From NCBI RefSeq assembly GCF_029892285.1, contig NZ_JARXVM010000004.1:186001-250000 (forward strand): DNA of 64,000 bases. The letters run 5' to 3'. Below are positions 1 to 8,480 of this stretch, one piece after another (within the stretch, counting starts at the first letter, position 1; each line of letters begins with the position of its first letter). The notes beneath the pieces are model-generated. The model had not been told where the DNA came from, did no database searches, and saw nothing but the letters and a program-made list of their open reading frames with translations. A program made the translations under genes and the position numbers. This stretch comes from Rhizobium sp. SG_E_25_P2. GTDB taxonomy: Bacteria > Pseudomonadota > Alphaproteobacteria > Rhizobiales > Rhizobiaceae.

Positions 1-1
1 C

Positions 2-1039
2 CGGCCCCTGTCGCTCGATCAACTCTATACGATTCAGTATTGGCTTTATGGCGGTTGGACCTTGCTCATCGCCGCGGCCGCCTCATCGGGTTTTCTCGTG
101 CGGGGGGAAAAAATCCGTGTGCGTTACGCCGGCGGAAAACTGGTTGCGGTTCCCAAGGGGTCGAGTGTTCTCGAGGCGAGCCGATCCGGCGGCGTGCCGC
201 ATGTTTCCGTCTGCGGCGGCAAGGGGCGATGTTCCACCTGCCGCGTCCAAGTGCTCGATGGCGGCCAAGGCCAGCCGGAGCCCGAGGCGCGCGAAGCCGC
301 GACGCTGCGCAGCATCGGGGCGGGGGCGGATGTCAGGCTCGCTTGTCAGTTGCGGCCCACTCATGATCTAACCGTGTTGCCGCTGCTGGACGCCTCCGAC
401 TTCGATCGGGCGCCCGGGCGGTCCAGCGACGGCGCGGCGGGTCGCGAGCGCCTCGTGGCCGCGCTGTTTTGCGACCTGCGCGGCTTCACGCAACTTTCGG
501 AGAGCAAGCTGCCCTATGACGTGGTGTTTCTGCTCAATCGTTACTTCTCCATGGTGGACAGGGCGGTGACGGAATCAGGCGGCGTGGTCGACAAATTCAT
601 CGGCGACGGCGCGATCGCGCTGTTTGGGTTGGAAACTGGTTTCGATGTTGGCTGCCGACAGGCGCTCGCCGCCGCCGCGCGACTCTCTGACGAATTGCGC
701 GGCCTGAACCTGTCGCTGGCCGCCGAGCTCGACAGGCCGTTGCGCGTCGCCATGGGCCTGCATGGCGGCACGGCCATTGTCGGGCGCATGGGGTCTGGCC
801 GGGCAGCCGGGCTGACGGCGATCGGCGACACGATCAACACCGCAAGCCGGCTTGAAGGCCTGGCCAAGCAACGCAATGTCGAGCTTGCCGTCTCCGCCGA
901 TCTCGTCCGCGCCGCCGGCGCCGACTGTACGGATCTGCAATCCGAGCATCTGGAAATTCGCGGCAAGAGCGGTCTTCTTGAAACCTGGCTGGTGCCGGAC
1001 GCTGCGACAGTGCGGCGCCTGCTGCCGGTCGCCAAGTAG
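2..1039 (+). CDS. Ferredoxin-adenylate/guanylate cyclase fusion (5' partial)
   Basis: The frame is open to the left edge, so the true start lies outside the window. The visible part begins with a hydrophobic, probably membrane-spanning stretch (about residues 10-30), followed by a plant-type 2Fe-2S ferredoxin domain with the Cys pattern CGGKGRCSTC and a last Cys in LACQLRP. A class III nucleotide cyclase domain follows: FCDLRGFT and FIGDGAIALFG carry the two metal-binding Asp residues, and AIGDTINTASRLEG is the typical late motif. It should make cAMP (or cGMP) at the inner membrane, with the Fe-S cluster possibly sensing redox state; that link is inference. Membrane-anchored ferredoxin-cyclases are known in Rhizobiales. 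It converges on the aldehyde dehydrogenase gene and is not obviously linked to the purine operon. Confidence 0.88.
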   Translation, partial: RPLSLDQLYTIQYWLYGGWTLLIAAAASSGFLVRGEKIRVRYAGGKLVAVPKGSSVLEASRSGGVPHVSVCGGKGRCSTCRVQVLDGGQGQPEPEAREAATLRSIGAGADVRLACQLRPTHDLTVLPLLDASDFDRAPGRSSDGAAGRERLVAALFCDLRGFTQLSESKLPYDVVFLLNRYFSMVDRAVTESGGVVDKFIGDGAIALFGLETGFDVGCRQALAAAARLSDELRGLNLSLAAELDRPLRVAMGLHGGTAIVGRMGSGRAAGLTAIGDTINTASRLEGLAKQRNVELAVSADLVRAAGADCTDLQSEHLEIRGKSGLLETWLVPDAATVRRLLPVAK

Positions 1040-1048
1040 CCGCCGGCT

Positions 1049-2563
1049 TCAGATCACCGCGCAGACGGTCTTGGTCTCCAGATAGTTTTCGAGCCCCTGT
1101 CCGCCGTTTTCATAGCCCCAGCCGGATTGCTTGTGGCCGCCCTTGGGCAGTTCCGGCGAGAAATAGGAATGGCAATTGATCCAGATCGTGCCGGCCTTTA
1201 CTGCCGCCGCGACGCGATGGGCGCTGGAGAGATCCTGCGTCCAGACGCTGCCGGCCAGGCCGTAGGGACTGTCGTTGGCGAAGGCGAGCGCTTCCTCGAT
1301 CTCGTCGAACGGCGTCACTGCCGCCACGGGGCCGAAAATCTCTTCCCGCATCATGCGCATGTCAGGCCGTACCGAGGTGACGACCGTCGGCAGATAGAAC
1401 GCGCCGGTCTCGCCCTCCTGCCGTCCGCCCACCGCGATCTCGGCGCCATCGGACTTGCCCTCATCGATGAAAGCCGCGACGCGATCGGCTTGCTTGCGGT
1501 TGACCAGCGGTCCGAGATCGACCTTGGGGTCGAGGCCATGGCCGAGCGTCATTCCACCCGCCGTCGCCGCTAGTCTTTCAACGACCTCCTCATAGACAGA
1601 GCGATGGGCATAGATTCTGGAGCCCGCGACGCAGACCTGGCCGGAATTGGCGAAAATGCCCCTGGCGACGCCGGGAATTGCAAGCGCCATATCGGCGTCG
1701 GAGAGGATGATGGCAGGGGATTTACCGCCGAGTTCCAGCGTCAGCTTTTTGAGATTGCCCTGGGCCGCGCGGACGATGAGCTTGCCGACCTCGGTCGATC
1801 CGGTGAAGGCGACCTTGTCGATATCGGGATGGGCGGTCAACGCTGCGCCGACATCCTCGCCGAAGCCGGTGACGATATTGACGACGCCGGCCGGCAGGCC
1901 TGCCTCTATCATCAATTCGCCGAGGCGTATGGCTGTGAGAGATGTCTCCTCCGCCGGCTTCAGCACCACTGTGCAGCCCGCGGCCAAAGCCGGCGCAAGT
2001 TTCATGGCGGCCATCAACATCGGAGAGTTCCAGGGCGTGATGGCGGCGACCACGCCGACAGGCTCGCGGGTGGTGTAGGCAAAAATCTGTTTGCCCTGGG
2101 GCTGATAGGCGATCGAGGTCGGGATCGTCTGCCCAAGGATTTTTGTGGCGAAGCCGGCATAGTAGCGGAATTGTTCCGCCGAGGCCGGGATCTCGCCGAA
2201 GCGGCCGGTCTTGAAGCTCTTGCCCTGATCGAGCGTTTCGAGTTCAGCCAGTTCGTCGACATGCGACTCGATGAGATCGGCAATCCGCCACAGAAGTTTG
2301 CCACGCGCCGAGGGCGTCATGCCTTTCCAAGTGGGGCTGGTCAACGCTCGGCGGGCTGCCGCCACGGCTTCATCGACATCCGCGGCCGTTGCGCGGGCGA
2401 GATCCGCAAGATGCTGACCGGTTGCAGGATCGTGACTCGGAAAGGTTTCGCCGTCTTCTGCCTTGCGCCAGACGCCGTCGATCAGAAGCTGTTTTTCCGG
2501 TGCGGCGAGAAATGCCCGCGCCCCTTCGCTTGCGGGTTCGTGGACGGTGAGCGTGAAGGTCAT
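1049..2563 (-). CDS. Aldehyde dehydrogenase (NAD(P)-dependent)
   Basis: This 504-residue protein belongs to the ALDH superfamily and oxidises an aldehyde to its acid in the cytoplasm. Visible motifs are the N-terminal TPWNSP segment, the LELGGKSP motif with the general-base Glu, and the catalytic Cys in NSGQVCVAGSR. The start at 2563 was chosen because its ATG overlaps the stop of the upstream 2Fe-2S subunit gene as ATGA; a longer in-frame extension would read through that gene. It is the last gene of the long minus-strand operon, after a molybdenum hydroxylase, a GMC dehydrogenase and a ThDP decarboxylase, so an aldehyde released by one of these is the likely substrate. The exact substrate cannot be read from the sequence. 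Confidence 0.9.
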   Translation of the reverse strand: MTFTLTVHEPASEGARAFLAAPEKQLLIDGVWRKAEDGETFPSHDPATGQHLADLARATAADVDEAVAAARRALTSPTWKGMTPSARGKLLWRIADLIESHVDELAELETLDQGKSFKTGRFGEIPASAEQFRYYAGFATKILGQTIPTSIAYQPQGKQIFAYTTREPVGVVAAITPWNSPMLMAAMKLAPALAAGCTVVLKPAEETSLTAIRLGELMIEAGLPAGVVNIVTGFGEDVGAALTAHPDIDKVAFTGSTEVGKLIVRAAQGNLKKLTLELGGKSPAIILSDADMALAIPGVARGIFANSGQVCVAGSRIYAHRSVYEEVVERLAATAGGMTLGHGLDPKVDLGPLVNRKQADRVAAFIDEGKSDGAEIAVGGRQEGETGAFYLPTVVTSVRPDMRMMREEIFGPVAAVTPFDEIEEALAFANDSPYGLAGSVWTQDLSSAHRVAAAVKAGTIWINCHSYFSPELPKGGHKQSGWGYENGGQGLENYLETKTVCAVI

Positions 2564-3048
2564 GCTAGGCCTCCGGTGGCGCGCTTGGCGCGCAGCATGG
2601 CGGCCGCCGACAGAGCGCCGCGCAGAATGGAATGATAGCCGGTGCAACGACAGAGATTGCCTTCGAGCCCGGCGCGAATGGCCGCCTCGTCGGCGTCAGG
2701 GTTCTCTTTGAGAAGCGCGAGCAGCGCGATGGAAAAGCCCGGCGCGCAATAGCCGCATTGAAAGGCGTTTTCCGCAATCAGCGCCTCTCGCAGGAGGCGG
2801 CCTTCCGGCAGGTTATCGAGGCCTTCGACCGTGACGATGTCGGCGCCGTCGATCCGCCAGGCCATGGTCAGGCATGTATTGATCGCTTTGCCGTCAATCA
2901 GCGCCAGACAGGCGCCGCAGCGGCCGAGACCGCAGGCGATCTTGGTCCCCATCATGCCCAAATGATCGCGCAACAGCGTGGCGAGCGAAAGATCAGGCGG
3001 ACAATCCAGCGATACGGTTTCGCCATTCAATATGAAGTTCATATTCAT
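2560..3048 (-). CDS. Molybdenum hydroxylase small subunit, two 2Fe-2S clusters
   Basis: The 162-residue protein is the iron-sulfur subunit of a xanthine dehydrogenase/aldehyde oxidase family enzyme. The N-terminal plant-type cluster is bound by C39, C44, C47 and C59; the C-terminal alpha-helical cluster by C98, C101, C133 and C135 (QCGYC and CRCTGY). It passes electrons from the molybdenum site to FAD, both of which lie on the adjacent fused subunit. Start and stop both overlap the neighbouring genes by four bases (ATGA), which indicates coupled translation with the large subunit and the aldehyde dehydrogenase. Length and motif order are normal for XdhC/CoxS-type subunits. In this setting a purine-type substrate is likely but unproven. 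Confidence 0.93.
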   Translation of the reverse strand: MNMNFILNGETVSLDCPPDLSLATLLRDHLGMMGTKIACGLGRCGACLALIDGKAINTCLTMAWRIDGADIVTVEGLDNLPEGRLLREALIAENAFQCGYCAPGFSIALLALLKENPDADEAAIRAGLEGNLCRCTGYHSILRGALSAAAMLRAKRATGGLA

Positions 3049-6000
3049 GCGGCCTCCAGAGCGGCGAGGATCGCTTCGGGAGAGAAGGGCGTCACGGTGG
3101 GCCAGACGCCGGAAATCACAGCCATGGCGTTGGCGATGGCTGGCGTGATCGCGCCGATGCCGAGTTCGCCGGGGCCGCGCGGCCCCAATTCGTCGCCGTC
3201 GTCGAGGCTCTCGAGCGCGAAAATCTGCATGGCGGCGGGCGCGTCCTGAATGCCAGGCAGCATATAACTGTCGAGATTGCCGGTGAGATAGCGGCCGTCG
3301 CGCATGGTCGCATCCTCCGTAAGCGTAAAGCCCAGGCCCTGCACCGCGCCGCCCTCCAGCTGGCCGAGATAGGCGGCGACGTCGATCACAGGCCCGGCGG
3401 CGGTGTGCTGGTGTATATCGAGGATGCGGATTTCTCCCGTCACGCGGCTCACGGCCACGCGCGCCAGCGCCGCGCCGAAGGCGAAGATGTAGCGGGCATT
3501 GCCGGCGGAATAACTGTTCTTCGGGAATTCGAAGGCGATGGTGACACTGGGGCGCTCATTCGGCGCGAGGCGTTCGGCGAGTTGTCGATAGGTCAGAAGC
3601 AGATCGCCGTGATTGGCGCCGCGCAGCGTGACGCCGCCGGGAGCGAGCGCCAAACTTTCGGGATCGCGTCCGAGACAGGCGGCTGCCGCAGTCCGCATCT
3701 TCAGAGAAAATTCCGGAGCGGCCCTGCGCGCCGTCAGCCATACGACGGCGGAACCACGCGAGGCGGTGGTGGAGCCGGATTCCGGCGCGAGCGAGGTGTC
3801 GCCGGTGACGGGCCAGACATCGTCGCGGCTGCAGCCGAGCTCGTCGGCCAGTACGGATTTGATGGCGGTCAGCAGGCCCTGACCCATTTCATCCAGACCA
3901 TAAGCGCCTTCGATCATCCCGTCCTCGGTGAGCGAGACCCGGCCGCCGGCAGGATCAGGGACCAACGAGCCCAGGCCGTTGCCCTGATAGTTCAGCGCCA
4001 TGCCGGCGCCGATGACCCATTCGCCATCAGGCTGGACGCCCGAGGGCATGCGCCAGATCGGCGACGCTGTAGCGGCGGCGAGCATGTCGTGAATACGCTC
4101 GGACGGCGCGACCTCCTGGCCGAGATAGCCTGGCGTTCCCGGCTCGCGAAGATTTCGGGCGCGGATCTCGATCGGGTCGAGGCCTGCGAGCGCTGCAAGA
4201 CGGTCCATCTGGCATTCGATGGCATAGGTCATCTGATTGGCGCCGAAGCCGCGAAACGCGCCGCAGACGCCGTTGTTGGTGTAGGCGAGCCGACCGCGCG
4301 TCGTGACATTCGCGACGACATAGGGACCGGCGGCGTGTTCATGCGCGGTTTCGAGCACGCCGGGCCCGAGCGAGGCATAGGCGCCGGCGTCCGACAGCAC
4401 GTCAACCTCCTGCGCCACCAGCCGTCCCTCAGCGTCGCAGGCGGTGCGCATGCGGATCGTCATCGGATTACGCTTCTGACCGGCGAGCACGGATTCTGCG
4501 CGGCTGAGCTGCAATCGGACCGGGCGACCACTCTTCAGCGCCAGAAGCGCGAGCGCCGGCTGGACCGTCAGTTCATCCTTGCCGCCAAAGGCGCCGCCGG
4601 TCGGGCTGGTGATGACGCGGATTTTCTCTTCCGGCATGGCGAGGATGCGCGACAATTGCATCCGGTCTCGGCCGCCATGCTGGCCGCCGACGGCGACAAG
4701 CAGCGATCCGTCCTCCTCGATCCGCGCATAGCCGCCTTCGGTCTCCATGAAGCCGTGCATCTGGCGGGGCGTCACATAGACGTCCTCGACCAAATGGGCC
4801 GCCGTGGCTAAGGCTGAGGCCGCGTCGCCGCGTGAGAAGGTGATGTCACGCTGCAGATTGCCTCCGTCGTGAACGAGGGACGCGTCCGGCTGCAGGGCCT
4901 GTTCGGGACTGGTCACCACCGGCAGCGCCTCGTAGTCGACCCGGATCAGCGACAGCGCCTTCTCCGCGGTCTCGGCGTCGACGGCAGCGACGGCCGCCAC
5001 CGCATCGCCGACATAGCGGACCTTGTCCGCGCAGAGCGCGGGTTGATCCTGCACGACGATGCCGAACGCGTTGTCGCCCTGGATATCGCGATGAGTCACG
5101 ACCGCGACGACGCCGGGCAGCGCCTCGGCGAGACTGGTGTCGATGGAGAGGATGCGGGCATGGGGGACGCCGGCGCGCAGGATACGGCCGACCAGCATGT
5201 CCTCCTGTCGCCGGTCGGTGAGGTAAGAAAGCTTGCCTTCGACCTTGTCGCGCATATCGGGTCTGACATGCCAGCGATCGGGGTGCTCGCTGCGCGACAG
5301 AGCGACTTCGCCGTCGATCCCTGGAGCAGTCGGCGGTGAGTAGGCGGCGCGATCAGCCATTGTCGGCAACACGCCGCCGAGACCGTGAACGAGGGCATTC
5401 GCCGCCGCCAGCCGCCGGTAGCGGCCCGACCTGAAATCATCATCCGGCGCGTCGATCATTTCGATAAGAGCGTCGCGGATCGCGCTCCAATCCAGATCGC
5501 AGTCGTTGCGGCCGATCAGCAAATTTTCGACGGCAAACAGCCTATGGGGGCGCGTGATGCCGCCCCCGACCGCGAGGCGCGCTCCAGCGATCTCGCCGCC
5601 GTCCATCGCGAGGATACCCGCGACATTGATGACGCTCGGCGTGAAAGCGGCGCGCAGGCCGATCTTGCGCCATGTCCAGCGTTGGACGTCTTGGCGCGGC
5701 AGCTCGATGGCGACAATCAGTTCCAGCGCCTGCGGCGACCCAGCCAGCCATTCTTGCAGCGGCATCACGAACTGACCACCCGGCGTGGCGAGGACCAGAT
5801 TGGCCTCAACAGCCAGAAGCGCGGGCAGCAGGCAGCCGTTGCGATTGGCGATATTGCCGCCGATCGTCGCCATGTTGCGGATCGAGGGTCCAGCGACGGT
5901 GCGGATGGCGGCGGCGAGAAGAGGACAGGCCTCCGAAAGCCTGCTGTTTCCGGCAAGCTCAGCGAGCGTCGTCAGTGCGCCGAGCGAGGCCCGTTCCTGA

Positions 6001-6185
6001 CTGAAGGAGATGCCACGCAAGGCCGATAGCCCCGAAAGATCGATCAACCCCTCCGGCTTCGGCGCGCCTTTGGCCCAATCGAGTTGCGTCGTCGTCGCAC
6101 CCGCGACGGGTTTCAATCTCCCGCCGCCGGTGCGGATCAGCGAAAACACGTCGTCGATGGAGCGCGCACGCCAGATCTGCATCAA
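3045..6185 (-). CDS. Fused FAD and molybdopterin subunit of xanthine dehydrogenase-like enzyme
   Basis: The 1046-residue protein joins two subunits that are usually separate in bacterial three-subunit molybdenum hydroxylases. Residues 1 to about 285 are the FAD domain (AGATTTQLDW at 29-38, NMATIGGNIAN at 104-114). From about 310 to the end is the molybdopterin-binding part, with GGAFGGK at 530-536, CGAFRGFG at 641-648 and the presumed base Glu at 1007 in GPGELG. The enzyme should hydroxylate an N-heterocycle or aldehyde and pass electrons through the small subunit. It lies among adenine and guanine deaminases, amidohydrolases and oxygenases, so xanthine, hypoxanthine or a methylated purine is a reasonable substrate. 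It lacks the XdhB sequence context (no XdhC insertion factor in view), so it may not be the housekeeping xanthine dehydrogenase. Confidence 0.9.
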   Translation of the reverse strand: MMQIWRARSIDDVFSLIRTGGGRLKPVAGATTTQLDWAKGAPKPEGLIDLSGLSALRGISFSQERASLGALTTLAELAGNSRLSEACPLLAAAIRTVAGPSIRNMATIGGNIANRNGCLLPALLAVEANLVLATPGGQFVMPLQEWLAGSPQALELIVAIELPRQDVQRWTWRKIGLRAAFTPSVINVAGILAMDGGEIAGARLAVGGGITRPHRLFAVENLLIGRNDCDLDWSAIRDALIEMIDAPDDDFRSGRYRRLAAANALVHGLGGVLPTMADRAAYSPPTAPGIDGEVALSRSEHPDRWHVRPDMRDKVEGKLSYLTDRRQEDMLVGRILRAGVPHARILSIDTSLAEALPGVVAVVTHRDIQGDNAFGIVVQDQPALCADKVRYVGDAVAAVAAVDAETAEKALSLIRVDYEALPVVTSPEQALQPDASLVHDGGNLQRDITFSRGDAASALATAAHLVEDVYVTPRQMHGFMETEGGYARIEEDGSLLVAVGGQHGGRDRMQLSRILAMPEEKIRVITSPTGGAFGGKDELTVQPALALLALKSGRPVRLQLSRAESVLAGQKRNPMTIRMRTACDAEGRLVAQEVDVLSDAGAYASLGPGVLETAHEHAAGPYVVANVTTRGRLAYTNNGVCGAFRGFGANQMTYAIECQMDRLAALAGLDPIEIRARNLREPGTPGYLGQEVAPSERIHDMLAAATASPIWRMPSGVQPDGEWVIGAGMALNYQGNGLGSLVPDPAGGRVSLTEDGMIEGAYGLDEMGQGLLTAIKSVLADELGCSRDDVWPVTGDTSLAPESGSTTASRGSAVVWLTARRAAPEFSLKMRTAAAACLGRDPESLALAPGGVTLRGANHGDLLLTYRQLAERLAPNERPSVTIAFEFPKNSYSAGNARYIFAFGAALARVAVSRVTGEIRILDIHQHTAAGPVIDVAAYLGQLEGGAVQGLGFTLTEDATMRDGRYLTGNLDSYMLPGIQDAPAAMQIFALESLDDGDELGPRGPGELGIGAITPAIANAMAVISGVWPTVTPFSPEAILAALEAA

Positions 6186-7051
6186 TGCCCCCCCGCCGTG
6201 GTGCCGTAGCGCAGGCCCTTCTCCTTGAGCCAGCGGCGATAAGCGATGGAAGAGCTGTCGGCGCGGGTGGGGATCTCGGCGCGCGGTTCGAGCGGCAGCA
6301 GCAGCGGCCGCTGGTTTTCGACGATGATCCGGTCCTGAAGAAAGATCACCTGTTCGAAATTCAGAAGCGCCTTATGGGTCGAGAGGCTGTCGACCAGATA
6401 CATCACCGGCTGCGCCCGGCAGAGCCCATCCTCCATCGGCTGGATGAACAGCGCGATGGCGTCGAGCCGGTTCGGCGAGGTCGGACAGACGCGGTAGAGC
6501 ATCACAACGAAAGGCGAGGGCACGCGATAGGTCAGCCGAACGAAATCGCCCTGCGCCTCGGTCGCGGCGATGCGCGGCTGGAAGAAGGTGCAATTGGTCG
6601 CCCAGACCTCGTCGACGTCGCGGCGGATTTCGCTCAGATAATTCGGCACCTCCGTATGCGGCTCGGACCCGAGAATATCCGTATGCACGAAGGGGAAATG
6701 CGCCATGTCGAGGAAATTCTCGACCACGCGCAGGCCAGACGCGCGCATCGTCACCCAACCGCACGGCACGAAGCGGCGATCGCTCTCCTCGGCTTCTTCG
6801 ATATGGACGATATCCTTTTGCGGGGCGCCGAGCGTGGTGAAAAGGCAGCCATAGCGGATGCGGGTCGGCAAGGGCGGGCCGAGCGCGCCGTCATCCAGCA
6901 TCTCGCGCACCTCAGGCGCGCCCGCAGCGTCGAGCACGTAGACCAGCGATTGGCCGAGGAGCTTGGTCGTCTGCGGCGCCTCGGTCACCTCGCTCGCGGT
7001 CGCGATGGCGTACCAATCGTCAAGCGCCACCTGATCGGTTGTTTTAGCCAT
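6182..7051 (-). CDS. Rieske oxygenase catalytic subunit lacking the Rieske cluster (NdmC-like)
   Basis: The 289-residue protein has the mononuclear-iron catalytic domain of ring-hydroxylating/O- or N-demethylating oxygenases: ENFLDMAHFPFVH supplies the bridging Asp (D115) and iron ligands H118 and H123, and D240 in FLQDRIIVENQ is the likely third ligand. The N terminus keeps the start of a Rieske fold (WYAIA, LLGQSLV), but both cluster loops (C-x-H and C-x2-H) are absent, replaced by a short linker. The catalytic site therefore needs electrons from another protein; the free-standing Rieske protein at 14632-15324 in the same operon is the obvious candidate. The length matches NdmC, the caffeine-pathway N7-demethylase subunit, which also lacks its Rieske centre. 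A close paralogue is encoded at 20876-21736. Substrate is not known; a methylated purine is my inference. Confidence 0.85.
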   Translation of the reverse strand: MAKTTDQVALDDWYAIATASEVTEAPQTTKLLGQSLVYVLDAAGAPEVREMLDDGALGPPLPTRIRYGCLFTTLGAPQKDIVHIEEAEESDRRFVPCGWVTMRASGLRVVENFLDMAHFPFVHTDILGSEPHTEVPNYLSEIRRDVDEVWATNCTFFQPRIAATEAQGDFVRLTYRVPSPFVVMLYRVCPTSPNRLDAIALFIQPMEDGLCRAQPVMYLVDSLSTHKALLNFEQVIFLQDRIIVENQRPLLLPLEPRAEIPTRADSSSIAYRRWLKEKGLRYGTTAGGH

Positions 7052-7054
7052 CGC

Positions 7055-8440
7055 TTACTCCGTTCCGTCGGTCCATTGCTTGGTCCCGCCGCCATTGGCC
7101 GCCAGCCATTCGGCGCGACGGGCGAAATGATCGGGCGCGAAGCGGTGGATCTCATTGATGATCTCGCTGATATCGGCCGTCTTCAGCGCGCCGTCTTCGA
7201 CGATGATGTCGCCATCGACCATGGTCAGTACGACATCGCCGCCGCGTACGGCATGGACGAGATTATGGTGCAGATTGAAATAGGGGCCTTCGGGGAAGAA
7301 CGGCGTCATGCGCGGCGTGTTGGATTTTACCGCGATGATGTCGGCGCGCTTGCCCACTTCGATCGAGCCGATCTCATGATCGAGGCCGATGGCCTTGGCG
7401 CCGAGGATTGTGGCCATGTGCAGGCATTGCCAGCTGTCCATTGCGGCGGCGTCGCGATCCCTGAGCTTGCCGAGCAGAGACGCGGTCTTCATCTCCTCGA
7501 ACATGTCGAAATTGTTGTTTTCCTTTTCGCCATCGGTGCCGATGCCGACGGCGACGCCATGGGCGATCATGTCGGCGATCGGTGCGATGCCGGAGGCCAG
7601 CTTCATGTTGGAGACCGGATTGTGGGCGACCGAGACATTGTATTTCGAGATCAGCTCGATCTCATGCGCATTGAGCCAAACGGCGTGGGCGATCATGGTC
7701 AGCGGCGTCTCGAAGAAACCGAGTTCCTCGAGCGCGAACATCGGCCGCTTGCCATAGCGGGTCATGAATTCCGCCACCTCGATCTCGGCTTCCGAGCAAT
7801 GGGTATGAAAGCCGGTCTTATGCTTCTTGGCGAGTTCGATCGCCCGCTTCTGGCCCGCCTCGTCGGCATAGAACAAATGTTCGAGGCCGACCCAGACATT
7901 GACGCGACCGCCGGCCTTGCGGTGCCAGGTCTCGATCAACGCCTCGTTCATGTCGAGCGTGTCGAAATAGTTGTAATCCGAATGCTCGCCGACATAGGGC
8001 ACGGCGACCAGCCGCGTGCCGATGGCTTCGGCGGCCCTGGCGCTGCCGTCCATATAGCGCCACATGTCGACCACCGTCGTTGTGCCCGCCAGCGCGGATT
8101 CGGCGTAGCAGAGCCAGCTGGCGGTTTCCGCCTCATGCGGCTGAAGCATGCGGTGCATGGGGTTGATGTGGATGGTCAGCCAGTCCCACACCGGCAAATG
8201 CTCGGCGGTGCCGCGCAGAAAGCCGGAATGGGCATGGGCGTTGATGAGGCCGGGCATCAACACGGCGTTGGTCATCATCTTGACCGGAAAATCCGGATAG
8301 GCTGCCGTGATCTCGTCGAGCGGTCCAACCGCGAGGATGCGGCCGTCATCGATTGCAACCGCTCCCTCGGCGATCACGGTGTTATCGTCATCCATGGTCA
8401 GCAGGCTCTCGCCCGCGATGATCATTGCCGTCTTCGCCAT
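7055..8440 (-). CDS. Amidohydrolase of the TRZ/ATZ deaminase family
   Basis: The 461-residue cytoplasmic enzyme is a metal-dependent amidohydrolase related to guanine deaminase, cytosine deaminase and triazine hydrolases. Metal ligands are visible as H69 and H71 in NAHAHSG, His in FHTHCSE and AHAVWL, and Asp in GIGTDGE. These enzymes remove an amino, halide or alkylamino group from an N-heterocycle. It sits three bases before the Rieske-less oxygenase gene in the operon, and a paralogue (21741-23081) sits beside the other oxygenase copy, so the two activities are probably consecutive steps. A deaminase for a modified purine would fit, but the substrate cannot be assigned from sequence. Confidence 0.85.
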   Translation of the reverse strand: MAKTAMIIAGESLLTMDDDNTVIAEGAVAIDDGRILAVGPLDEITAAYPDFPVKMMTNAVLMPGLINAHAHSGFLRGTAEHLPVWDWLTIHINPMHRMLQPHEAETASWLCYAESALAGTTTVVDMWRYMDGSARAAEAIGTRLVAVPYVGEHSDYNYFDTLDMNEALIETWHRKAGGRVNVWVGLEHLFYADEAGQKRAIELAKKHKTGFHTHCSEAEIEVAEFMTRYGKRPMFALEELGFFETPLTMIAHAVWLNAHEIELISKYNVSVAHNPVSNMKLASGIAPIADMIAHGVAVGIGTDGEKENNNFDMFEEMKTASLLGKLRDRDAAAMDSWQCLHMATILGAKAIGLDHEIGSIEVGKRADIIAVKSNTPRMTPFFPEGPYFNLHHNLVHAVRGGDVVLTMVDGDIIVEDGALKTADISEIINEIHRFAPDHFARRAEWLAANGGGTKQWTDGTE

Positions 8441-8480
8441 GTTCTCTCCTGGTCTCCCTCATGGAGACGCGATGCAAAAT

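Noticed and set aside
1604-2635. Long plus-strand frame opposite the aldehyde dehydrogenase
   Set aside because: It has no recognisable motif and lies wholly antisense to a conserved enzyme.
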